Assembly: GCF_014250515.1 (NCBI RefSeq)
Contig: NZ_CP060202.1
Location: forward strand, 4,289,501-4,353,500
Direction: 5' to 3'
DNA from: Hymenobacter sediminicola
GTDB taxonomy: Bacteria; Bacteroidota; Bacteroidia; Cytophagales; Hymenobacteraceae
Length of the DNA: 64,000 nt
The notes beneath the pieces are model-generated. The model had not been told where the DNA came from. It searched no databases and worked only from the letters and a program-made list of their open reading frames with translations. The position numbers were made by a program, and so were the translations under genes. Positions 54,673 to 63,163 of this stretch are shown here, one piece after another. The stretch's first letter is position 1. Every line of letters begins with the position of its first letter.

Positions 54673-55422
54673 ATGGACCTTACTTATGAGCAGAAATATC
54701 ATCAGCTTGAAGAGCAACACTGGTGGTTTACAGGACGCCGGGATGCTGTCCGGAAGCTGATCCATAGTCTGCACATACCTGCCGCGGCCAACATTCTGGA
54801 AATCGGCTGCTCGGCCGGGCCGCTACAGCAGATTCTGCAAGCCGATGGCTACCAGAATCTTACTGGTATTGACATCAGCGAAAAGGCTATTGCACTGGCT
54901 CAGAAGCGAGGCATCCCTAACGTCTCCGTGATGGACGGTGCCCGGCTGGAGTTTGCCGATGCGTCTTTCGACCTGCTGATTGCCTCCGATGTGCTCGAGC
55001 ATATCGAGGATGAGGAACGCGCCGTGCGCGAGTGGAGCCGGGTGTTGCGCCCCGGGGGCCGCATGATAGTGTTTGTGCCGGCTTTTCAGATGCTCTGGAC
55101 CCGCCACGATGAAGTAAACCACCATTTCCGCCGCTATACTGCGGCACACCTGCGCGGCGTGCTGCTACGGGCTGGCCTGCAGCTGGAACGGTCGTCGTAC
55201 TGGAACTCAACGCTGTTTTTTCCGACTTCCGTGATGCGGCTAGCCAAACGGGTGCTACCCCGCCCCGCTGCTCCCGATGCGGCCGATACCGGCGACCTAA
55301 AACACTTCCCCGGCTGGCTAAACAGTGTGCTTAGCCGACTGCTCAAAACAGAAAACACCCTACTGAAGCACACGCCGTTGCCAGTTGGCGTGAGTGTATT
55401 CGCTATTGCCCGGAAACAATAA
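54673..55422 (+). CDS. Class I SAM-dependent methyltransferase
   Basis: A 249-residue soluble methyltransferase. Motif I is ILEIGCSAGPLQQIL (SAM loop), motif II region DVLEHIEDEERAVREWSRVL, then RPGGRMIVFVPAF. The C-terminal part (HHFRRYTAAHLRGVLLRAGL, then hydrophobic and polar stretches) resembles enzymes acting on lipid-linked or sugar substrates. First of three rightward genes ending at 57941; its end overlaps or touches the next start. Confidence 0.88.
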   Translation: MDLTYEQKYHQLEEQHWWFTGRRDAVRKLIHSLHIPAAANILEIGCSAGPLQQILQADGYQNLTGIDISEKAIALAQKRGIPNVSVMDGARLEFADASFDLLIASDVLEHIEDEERAVREWSRVLRPGGRMIVFVPAFQMLWTRHDEVNHHFRRYTAAHLRGVLLRAGLQLERSSYWNSTLFFPTSVMRLAKRVLPRPAAPDAADTGDLKHFPGWLNSVLSRLLKTENTLLKHTPLPVGVSVFAIARKQ

Positions 55423-55430
55423 TTTGTTGG

Positions 55431-56938
55431 TGAGCTTGCGCCCCCTACTTTCCTCTTTCTCGTTGTGGCCGGAGCGCAGGCAATATCTTGTGCTGGTACT
55501 GCTGATAGCTCCATTTGCCTATCTAAGCCTTTTCTACCGGCTGGGCTCCATGCCTATTGCCCTGTGGGATGAGTCGAGGCTAGCCGTGAATGCCGCCGAG
55601 ATGCTCAACAATGGAAATTGGCTGGTTACGCATTTCGATGGCAAGCCCGACCTGTGGAATGCCAAACCGCCCCTCTTAATCTGGATACAGGCGTCGCTGT
55701 TCTGGCTTTTTGGCATGAATGAGGTCACCCTGCGCCTTCCTTCTGCCTTGGCTGGCTTGGCCACTGCTGGGTTACTTGCCTGGTTTGGGGTGCGGGTGCT
55801 CCGCTCGCCATTGGTAGGGCTGTTCAGTGCTTTGGTGTTACTGACTACCTCCGGCTACATCGACCGGCACATCACACGTACTGGCGACTACGACACCTTG
55901 CTTGTGTTTTTCACAACGTGGTATGTGCTCAGCTTCTACCGGTATCTGGAAGAAGGGCACCGCAGAAGTCTGTGGCATACAGGCATTGGCATCACGCTGG
56001 CCATTCTCACCAAAAGTGTAGTAGGAGCCTTTTTTCTGCCGGCACTTCTGCTGTACACCATTGCTACCCGCAAGCTTTTGCCGCTCCTGCGCCAGCGGGA
56101 TTTTTATATAATGGCCGCAGGCATACTCGTGGCAGTAGCACTATACTATGTGCCCCGTGAGTTTGTGTCGCCGGGTTATTGGCAGGCCGTGTACGACAAC
56201 GAATTGGGTGGACGCCTGGGCAAATCCGAAATAGGGCTGGTTTCAACCTGGACTTGGTACCTGGACATGCTCATTCAGGACGAACTGTTGCCTTGGCTGT
56301 ATGTCTATCCCATTGGGTTCTTTGCCCTGCTTCATCCCGCAGCGCCGCCTAAGTACCGGCGCTTGGCTTTGCTACTGGTCATCTGCGTGGCTTTCCTGCT
56401 GACTGTAATCAGCTATTCTGCTACCAAATACTTCTGGTACGAAGCGCCTATCTATCCTTTGTGCGCTTTAGTGGCGGGCGCCGGGCTGGCCGTTATTGCC
56501 GAAGTTATAGTAACGCATCTGCGGGCTGGAAGTCGTCCGTGGGCAGTCATCCTGTTTATTGTGTGCGTGTTTGCCTGGCCCGCCAAGATTATATGGGATG
56601 AGTGTTTCTATAACGAGTATGAATCGGATACGCTGTTTGGCAAATACATCCGGCATCAGGCCAAGGAATACGGCCAGATAGACTCTTACACTCTACTTAC
56701 CGGACTAGGCTACGACTCCAGCATGCTGTTTTCGCGGCTGGCGGCCATGCGCGAGTACGATCATACGGTTCGGGTGCTATACTACTGGCAGATTCTTGAC
56801 CTCCGGCAAGGGGAAACTGTTATCGTCTGCAACCCAAAAATGCGGACACAGGTGGACAGTCTGTTTCAGACAAACGCTGTCTTTGAAGAGTCGCCCTGCG
56901 CTACTTTGTTACTTTTAGCTCCCAAAGTAAACCGATAG
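55431..56938 (+). CDS. ArnT-like polyprenyl-phosphate glycosyltransferase
   Basis: About 500 residues with 11-13 helices. ALWDESRLAVNAAEML carries the Asp-Glu catalytic pair of the ArnT/PMT_2 (GT83/GT39) family in the first outer loop, then KPDLWNAKPPLLIW. A C-terminal periplasmic domain follows about residue 390. It moves an aminoarabinose- or other sugar from undecaprenyl phosphate to a lipid or glycan. The frame is open from 55394, overlapping the methyltransferase; the GTG at 55431 (or TTG just before it) is preferred, giving a nine-base gap. Confidence 0.85.
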
Positions 56939-56987
56939 CCACCTGCCTGGCGCCCTCCCTTTTTCTCCTCTAACCCCACCCCCGCTC

Positions 56988-57941
56988 TTGGACCTCTCCG
57001 TCATCATTCCCATCTACAACGAAGAATCCAACATCCCGACGCTCTACGACCGGCTGCGGGGAGTGCTGGACCCGATGGGGCTACGCTACGAGTTTATCTT
57101 CATCAATGATGGCTCGCGCGACAAGTCACTGCAGTTGGTGCAGACCTTGGCACTGCGCGACGACCGGGTACGATTCATTGACTTCAGCCGGAATTTTGGT
57201 CACCAGATTGCCGTAACAGCCGGCCTGGACCTAGCCGTAGGCGACGCCGTCGTCATCATCGATGCCGATTTGCAAGACCCGCCGGAGCTGATTGTGCCAC
57301 TCTACCAGAAGCTGCAGGAAGGCTACGAAGTGGTGTACGCCAAACGCCGCTCCCGCCAGGGCGAGAGTGCCGCCAAAAAGCTTACGGCCAAGCTGTTTTA
57401 CCGCCTGCTGGCTAGCATCACCAACATCTCTATTCCGGTTGACACCGGCGACTTCCGCATTATATCTCGCAAGGTGGTGGATGCGCTGAAACAGATGCCG
57501 GAGCAGAACAAGTTTATCCGGGGCCAGATTTCCTGGATTGGCTACCGCCAGACCTATATAGAGTACGACCGGGCTGAGCGGGCGGGCGGCGAAACGGGCT
57601 ACACCTACCGCAAAATGATTCGGCTGGCGCTTGATGGTATCACCGGCTTCTCCGATGCACCTCTGAAAGCGGCTACGGTCAGTGGGTTCATCGTATCGGC
57701 GGTGGCATTTCTTGTGATGATTTACACGCTGTACTCGCGCTTCGTGAGTGGCAACTATCAGCCTGGTTGGGCCTCACTCATGGTGAGCATTCTGTTTCTG
57801 GGCGGCGTGCAGTTGATTGCTGTGGGCATTATCGGCGAATACATTGCGCGCCTCTCAGCCAACGTGCGCCAACGCCCGCTCTACATCATTTCTGATACCA
57901 ACATCACGCACGCTCCGCAAACAGATAAGCAACTGCGCTAA
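56988..57941 (+). CDS. Polyprenyl-phosphate GT2 glycosyltransferase (ArnC/GtrB-like)
   Basis: A 317-residue protein: a GT-A domain (about 1-225; SVIIPIYNEESNIPTLYDRL, INDGSRDKSLQLV, DADLQDPPELI, the DxD in DADLQDP) plus two C-terminal membrane helices (about 230-300), the ArnC/GtrB layout. It attaches a sugar to undecaprenyl phosphate at the inner leaflet. The start is TTG 56988 (MDLSVIIPIYNE). 49 bp after the ArnT-like gene. Confidence 0.92.
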   Translation: MDLSVIIPIYNEESNIPTLYDRLRGVLDPMGLRYEFIFINDGSRDKSLQLVQTLALRDDRVRFIDFSRNFGHQIAVTAGLDLAVGDAVVIIDADLQDPPELIVPLYQKLQEGYEVVYAKRRSRQGESAAKKLTAKLFYRLLASITNISIPVDTGDFRIISRKVVDALKQMPEQNKFIRGQISWIGYRQTYIEYDRAERAGGETGYTYRKMIRLALDGITGFSDAPLKAATVSGFIVSAVAFLVMIYTLYSRFVSGNYQPGWASLMVSILFLGGVQLIAVGIIGEYIARLSANVRQRPLYIISDTNITHAPQTDKQLR

Positions 57942-57945
57942 AGCA

Positions 57946-57999
57946 GCCTGCGCCAACGAAAAGAGCCGCTCTAAGGCGGCTCTTTTCGTTGGCGCAGGC
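57946..57999. terminator. Long bidirectional intrinsic terminator
   Basis: A perfect 24-bp stem (57946-57969 with 57976-57999) with 6-base loop. It has an A/T stretch (gaaaag / cttttc) inside, and lies between convergent genes, starting 5 bp after the GT2 stop. Confidence 0.9.
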
Positions 58000-58005
58000 A
58001 AGACC

Positions 58006-59757
58006 CTATGGTTTTGCCAGCAACACGTAGTTGCCTACTAGCCGCTCCCGGTAGCCGAACGGCTGAAACAATTGGCGCAGGAAAACATGCACCGGCTTGT
58101 TGCGGTAGGCTGGGTCGATGACGAAGGCCGCCGGGTTGTAGGTGCGCAGGAAAGACTGCAGCTGCGCAGTAGTAGGAGGCGCCGGCTGAATGGTATCGGG
58201 CTTCATCTGCAGGTGTAGCAGCGCATGCAGCACCGGCTCTTGGTCCAGAGAGGCAAACAGCTCGGGGCGCACCCGCGAGAGGTACCCGATGGGCAGCTTC
58301 TTGCGGTGCAGAGTCTGGTAGAACATATGCTCCGACTGCATCACGCCCACCTGCCGGTAACCGTCCAGAATGCCCAACGGGATAGGCACCAAAGTAGTAC
58401 CGGGCAGCTTCGCCACTTCTTCAAACACCGGCGGAATGGTAGCCCGCGACGCCCGCTGGTACGGCTGGGGCCAGAATTCCAATCCAATCAGAACAGCCAG
58501 GGCCAGGCTCAGCAGAGTTTGGGTAGTGGGGCGCAGCCGGGCGTGCCAAGCCGCTTCCAACGCACTGAATGATACAAGGGGCAGCAACAGGCCAACCATC
58601 ATAATCCAGCGAGTAGGACAACGAATATTGTTGAAAAAAGGAATGAAGTGTAGAATAGCTGTAGGTAGGTTCAGCCGCTCATGGCCGTAAATGCGCAGCG
58701 CTGGCACCGTAAACATCAGGAAGATAATGAGCACCCACACCAGCGGGCGGCCCTGTACATCCTGAAAACGTTGCGAAACCGGCCGCTTCCGGGCCAGCCG
58801 CAACAGCCACAGCGCAATAGCAAGCAGCGGCAGCACGTACCCGATAAACACAGTATTCTCCAAGTTGCCGGGCATGTTGAACACCTCCGCGTTGTTGTAC
58901 AGCCGCTCGGCCCAGTCCCAGTACACGAAACGGCTTGTGGGCGGTGGCATCAGATATGATACCACGTCGCCGCCCCACCAGATACCGCCGTTTTCATTAA
59001 CGTGTTTCAGGCGCAGCAACCGGATGATCAGGTGACTCCCGACCAGAATCCCGACCAGCCAAAACCAGGTGCGCCGCTCCCGCCACCGGATACGCCCAAT
59101 CCGGAACCAGAACCAGGCGGCGTAAGCCAAAGAGAAATACAACAGTCCGAACAGCACATAGTAGTCGGAGAGCAGCGTGACGATGCCCAGCGCAAAGCAG
59201 CCTGCCACCGCGCCCCAGCTGCGTACTATCGGCAGAAAACGGCCTTCCCGAAACTCAAAGGCGCGCAAAAACAGTAGAATGTAGAACGGCACCGTGGCCG
59301 TAAGCACTAAGTTGTAGTGCTCAGGTAGGCGCTGCAGCTTATAGGGTGCATAGGCGAATACAAACCCCGCCAACAGGCTAAGAATTGGGCTTTTTATCCA
59401 GCGTCGCGCCAGCAGGTAGGCCCCTGTGCCCGAAAGCGCATAGCTGAGCAGAAGCCCGGTGTTGACGGCTAGCATTTCGTTGCCGAGCAGTACGCTTATC
59501 AAGCCCATCAGGGGCGTGTAGGCGTGCATCACCAGCCCCGAACCGTGCGGATAGAACACCCAATCCGTGACGTACGGGTTGTGGCCACTCAGCACCGCGT
59601 CGCGAAAGTGCCAGACGTTCCAGAAGAACTGATAGGAGTCTCGGCCGGGTACAGCCAGAAAGGAAGAGGTGAAATTGGCCGCCAGCGGCCAGGTAAATAG
59701 CACGAACAACAGGGCATAGAAGGCCAGCAGAAGCGTCAGGCGCAGCCAGTTTTTCAT
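58006..59757 (-). CDS. Large polytopic membrane protein, GT-C-like
   Basis: About 583 residues from ATG 59757 (MKNWLRLTLLLAFYALLF), with around 12 helices and a C-terminal soluble domain (about 445-583). The first outer loop contains AVPGRDSYQFFWNVWHFRDA, with acidic residues at the GT-C position, and DWVFYPHGSGL. The rest is unlike the other GT-C proteins in the locus. Predicted sugar transferase; donor and acceptor unknown. Confidence 0.75.
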   Translation of the reverse strand: MKNWLRLTLLLAFYALLFVLFTWPLAANFTSSFLAVPGRDSYQFFWNVWHFRDAVLSGHNPYVTDWVFYPHGSGLVMHAYTPLMGLISVLLGNEMLAVNTGLLLSYALSGTGAYLLARRWIKSPILSLLAGFVFAYAPYKLQRLPEHYNLVLTATVPFYILLFLRAFEFREGRFLPIVRSWGAVAGCFALGIVTLLSDYYVLFGLLYFSLAYAAWFWFRIGRIRWRERRTWFWLVGILVGSHLIIRLLRLKHVNENGGIWWGGDVVSYLMPPPTSRFVYWDWAERLYNNAEVFNMPGNLENTVFIGYVLPLLAIALWLLRLARKRPVSQRFQDVQGRPLVWVLIIFLMFTVPALRIYGHERLNLPTAILHFIPFFNNIRCPTRWIMMVGLLLPLVSFSALEAAWHARLRPTTQTLLSLALAVLIGLEFWPQPYQRASRATIPPVFEEVAKLPGTTLVPIPLGILDGYRQVGVMQSEHMFYQTLHRKKLPIGYLSRVRPELFASLDQEPVLHALLHLQMKPDTIQPAPPTTAQLQSFLRTYNPAAFVIDPAYRNKPVHVFLRQLFQPFGYRERLVGNYVLLAKP

Positions 59758-59872
59758 AGAGGTGATACAGCAAACGGATGAAAACGGCAGCGCAGCTACG
59801 CCGGCGTTCGGCAAAAGTAGCTATTCAAACCGGCTGGCTTTACCTTGCCGTCCATATCCGCCCCCTCCCACC

Positions 59873-61315
59873 ATGCTGCACCTCCAGAATTATATCAACG
59901 GCCAGCTTGTGCCGCCTTCTGCCGGCCACTACCTGCCCAATATTGAGCCCGCCACCGGCCAGGTATTTTCTCAGATTCCGGATTCTGGCTTGGAGGATGT
60001 GGCTAGGGCTACAGCCGCCGCCGAAGCGGCGCTGCCCGCGTGGCGCCGCCTACCGGCCGAAGACCGAGGCAAGCTGCTGGTGCGCATTAGTGAGCTGATA
60101 GAGCGGGACCTGGAGCGGCTGGCGCAGGCCGAAAGCCAGGACAACGGCAAGCCCGTCAGTCTGGCCCGCACCGTGGATATTCCCAGAGCGGCCAGCAACT
60201 TCGCATTTTTCGGGACGGCAGCGCAGCATTTTGCTTCCGAAACCCATTTTCAGGAAGGCGTGGCGCTGAACTACACCGTGCGGCACCCCTTGGGGGTGGT
60301 GGGCTGCATTTCGCCCTGGAACCTGCCGCTGTATCTGTTTACCTGGAAAATTGCGCCGGCACTAGCCGCTGGGTGCTGCGTGGTAGCCAAACCATCAGAA
60401 ATTACCCCTTACACAGCGTTTCTGCTGAGCGAATTGTGCATTGAGGCGGGGTTGCCGGCCGGTGTGCTCAATATCGTGCACGGCACGGGGCCGGGCGCTG
60501 GCCAACCCATCATCGAGCATCCGGGCATTAAGGCCATCAGCTTTACGGGCGGCACCAAAACCGGCGAGCATATTGCCCGTACCGCTGCGCCCATGTTCAA
60601 GAAACTTTCACTGGAGCTGGGCGGCAAGAACCCCAACCTCATCTTCGCCGACTGCGACCTTGCCGAGGCCGTGCGTACTAGTCTGCGCAGCTCGTTCGCC
60701 AATCAAGGCCAGATTTGCCTGTGCGGTTCGCGCATTTTCATTGAGCGCAGCATCTACGAGCCGTTTAAGCAAGAATTTCTGACTGGCGTTGCGGGCCTTA
60801 CCATCGGCGACCCGCAGGACGGGGGCAGCCGGCAGGGCGCACTGGTGAGCGAAGCGCATCTGGAGAAAGTACTGAGCTACATTGCGCTAGCCCACGAGGA
60901 AGGCGGCACACTGCTGGCCGGCGGTAAGCGCATAGCGCTGGAGGGCCGCTGCGCTGGAGGCTATTTTCTGCAGCCTACCGTCTTCGAGGGCCTGGCACCC
61001 GACTGCCGCGTGAACCGGGAGGAAATCTTCGGTCCGGTGGTCACGCTCACGCCGTTTGATACCGAAGAGGAAGTCCTGGCCTGGGCCAATGGCACCGAAT
61101 ACGGGCTGGCCGCCACCATCTGGACCCGCGACCTGAACCGCGCCCATCGTGTGGCGCACAAGTTGCACAGCGGCATCGTGTGGATCAATACGTGGCTGCA
61201 CCGAGACCTGCGTACGCCTTTCGGGGGCATGAAGAACTCTGGCGTAGGGCGCGAAGGTGGCCTAGAGGCGCTACGGTTTTTCACGGAGCCTCAGAGCGTT
61301 ACCGTGAAACTGTAA
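59873..61315 (+). CDS. ALDH8-type aldehyde dehydrogenase (2-aminomuconic semialdehyde dehydrogenase)
   Basis: A 480-residue NAD-dependent dehydrogenase. The catalytic Cys is Cys282 in NQGQICLCGSR; Glu248 is in SLELGGKNP and Asn150 in SPWN. The sequence NQGQICLCGSRIFIERSIYE is characteristic of the ALDH8/2-aminomuconic semialdehyde branch and unlike betaine or acetaldehyde ALDHs. It would oxidise the ACMSD product to 2-aminomuconate, completing the gene set at 37352-47921. ATG 59873 is chosen; the frame upstream (59762) is not conserved. Confidence 0.9.
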   Translation: MLHLQNYINGQLVPPSAGHYLPNIEPATGQVFSQIPDSGLEDVARATAAAEAALPAWRRLPAEDRGKLLVRISELIERDLERLAQAESQDNGKPVSLARTVDIPRAASNFAFFGTAAQHFASETHFQEGVALNYTVRHPLGVVGCISPWNLPLYLFTWKIAPALAAGCCVVAKPSEITPYTAFLLSELCIEAGLPAGVLNIVHGTGPGAGQPIIEHPGIKAISFTGGTKTGEHIARTAAPMFKKLSLELGGKNPNLIFADCDLAEAVRTSLRSSFANQGQICLCGSRIFIERSIYEPFKQEFLTGVAGLTIGDPQDGGSRQGALVSEAHLEKVLSYIALAHEEGGTLLAGGKRIALEGRCAGGYFLQPTVFEGLAPDCRVNREEIFGPVVTLTPFDTEEEVLAWANGTEYGLAATIWTRDLNRAHRVAHKLHSGIVWINTWLHRDLRTPFGGMKNSGVGREGGLEALRFFTEPQSVTVKL

Positions 61316-61365
61316 TACCGAATCTTAGCGACGCATCCGGCGCTTGCAGTCAGGTTTGACACTGA

Positions 61366-62874
61366 CTACAACCGCTCTAGGCGGCGCTCCAACTCTTCAA
61401 GCGTTGTTTCTTGGAACTCCAGCGGGGTGGACTCTTGGCCGGTGGTAGTTTCCTGCCAGGCCAAGTAAGGCGTGCCGCCTTGGTAGCGCAACCCGATAAG
61501 AATGGCGCGGCGGCCGGCCGGCACGTTATCGAACTGATAGCCGGTTTCTGTGGGCTGCCCAACCAAAACCGAAGGCGTGGCACCGCGCATTACCAACCGT
61601 ACGGACGTAGTGGCGTCGGTTTCGGAGGACAGTGCTTGGTAGCTGCTGGTAGCCCCGGAAACAGGGCGGTCGGCGTTGAACCAGCCGAGTTGACTGCAGT
61701 GAAACACGTACCGGTCGGTGGGTTCGGGTGCAGCCGCAGCTTCTTCAGAAGCTGCGGTGGGGAGTGAGGCCGCGGCCATGACGGGAGCTTCCTGCCCCGA
61801 CGCCGGCGTACTGTCGGTGGCAGTCAGCTGGCCTTCGTTGAAGGAAAACCGAATGGGCAGCATCATCTTCACCTTCACAAACTCACCGTTTCGCTGGCCG
61901 GGTGTCCAGCGGCCGGAAGTCTGGCGTAGCACGCGCAGCACTTCCTCGTCGCAGCCGTGCCCGAGGCCGTAGAGGATTTTCGGATTCAGCACTTTACCAC
62001 CTTCATCCACTACAAACGACGCAAACACAACTCCCTGCGTGCGGCTGGCTAGGGCTTCCTGCGGATAGCGAATCAGGCGGTTGATGTCGGCGGGGCCACT
62101 GCCGTAAGCGGGCATGGGACGGGCGTCGGTGTAGATGGTTTCGGCCGTTTCGGAGGCGGGAGCAGCCATTTCGGGCGCTTTTTCCCAGCGTACCGGGGTT
62201 GTAGTGCTCTGGCCATAGTAGAGACGCATATCGGCGAGCGGGCGTCCATTGAGGGCGGGCAGCTCAAGACGCACCGTGCGGCCGGCCGCTACCTGCAGGG
62301 GGCGGCCAGCAGCGGTGGCCTTCATGAACACCATACCCGCTGTCTGGAGGGGCTGGCCATCGGTGGTGGTGGTACTGAGGTTGGTAAGCACCATTTCGGC
62401 GGGCGTCAGGCACTCTTTCAGCTCTACCCAAACAGGACCAGTAGCGGCCTTCTGCTGGGCATCAACCAGCGTGCCGGCACTGATACGGACGATTGTTCCG
62501 TCGCGCCCCCGCACTTCAGCGGCCTGGGTGGGGTCAATCTGAAAAAACTCACTGGCTTTGCGAGCTAAGTCGAAGAGCGTGGCTTCGCCGGGAGGTGGCG
62601 CGGAATCCTGGAGGCCGGCCGGGGCGCTGCGCACGCTCCGGTATACGATAAGCGGCGCGTTGCGGCGCGTGGGGCGGGCCAGCCGGTGCCAGTCGCGGCG
62701 CACAGGGGTGGTATCGAGGGTGCCGACTGGGTCGGAAAGAGAATCGAGAGCCAGCGAATCGGCCAGGGCGGGCGTGCGCTGCTCGGTGCTGGCGGGCTTA
62801 TCGGGCTGGCAGGCAGGCAGGGTAGCCGACAGGGCCAGGCCAATAAGAAATGAAGGTAGCCGGGGTATTCGCAT
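61366..62874 (-). CDS. Lipoprotein with TonB C-terminal domain
   Basis: About 502 residues from ATG 62874, with lipobox TLPAC (Cys22). The N-terminal half is beta-rich (AGTLVDAQQKAATGPVWVEL, VRLELPALNGRPLADMRLYY). Residues about 265-345 match the TonB C-terminal domain (NRLIRYPQEALASRTQGVVF, VVDEGGKVLNPKIL, LRQTSGRWTPGQRNG). TonB proteins normally have an inner-membrane anchor, whereas this is lipidated. The C-terminal part is another beta domain. So it is an energy-transducer-like protein of unusual type. Confidence 0.78.
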   Translation of the reverse strand: MRIPRLPSFLIGLALSATLPACQPDKPASTEQRTPALADSLALDSLSDPVGTLDTTPVRRDWHRLARPTRRNAPLIVYRSVRSAPAGLQDSAPPPGEATLFDLARKASEFFQIDPTQAAEVRGRDGTIVRISAGTLVDAQQKAATGPVWVELKECLTPAEMVLTNLSTTTTDGQPLQTAGMVFMKATAAGRPLQVAAGRTVRLELPALNGRPLADMRLYYGQSTTTPVRWEKAPEMAAPASETAETIYTDARPMPAYGSGPADINRLIRYPQEALASRTQGVVFASFVVDEGGKVLNPKILYGLGHGCDEEVLRVLRQTSGRWTPGQRNGEFVKVKMMLPIRFSFNEGQLTATDSTPASGQEAPVMAAASLPTAASEEAAAAPEPTDRYVFHCSQLGWFNADRPVSGATSSYQALSSETDATTSVRLVMRGATPSVLVGQPTETGYQFDNVPAGRRAILIGLRYQGGTPYLAWQETTTGQESTPLEFQETTLEELERRLERL

Positions 62875-63073
62875 TGCTGGGTTTCTACGCACAAACGAAC
62901 AAAAGGCTAGGCTGCGTGTGCTCTACAGATAGTTTTCAGTCAGTCGCGCAGCGCCAACAGCTCAAGTATAGGCATTTAGCTGCGAAAGAAATGTACTGGC
63001 ATATGGCGGAAAACACCAGACTATGCCAGAATCGGTCTGACGTAATGAGCAAATAGTAGCTGTGCAGCAGCAA

Positions 63074-63107
63074 AAAGCCCCTAGCGTCTAATGAAGCCAG
63101 GGGCTTT
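63074..63107 (-). terminator. Intrinsic terminator of the S9 peptidase
   Basis: A 9-bp stem (aaagcccct / aggggcttt), followed on the minus strand by TTTTTGC, lies 57 bp after the peptidase stop. Confidence 0.75.
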
Positions 63108-63163
63108 CTATTGAAGGCAAGCAACCGATTGGAAGCCTGCTAGTGCGTTGTCGGAAGAACCTG

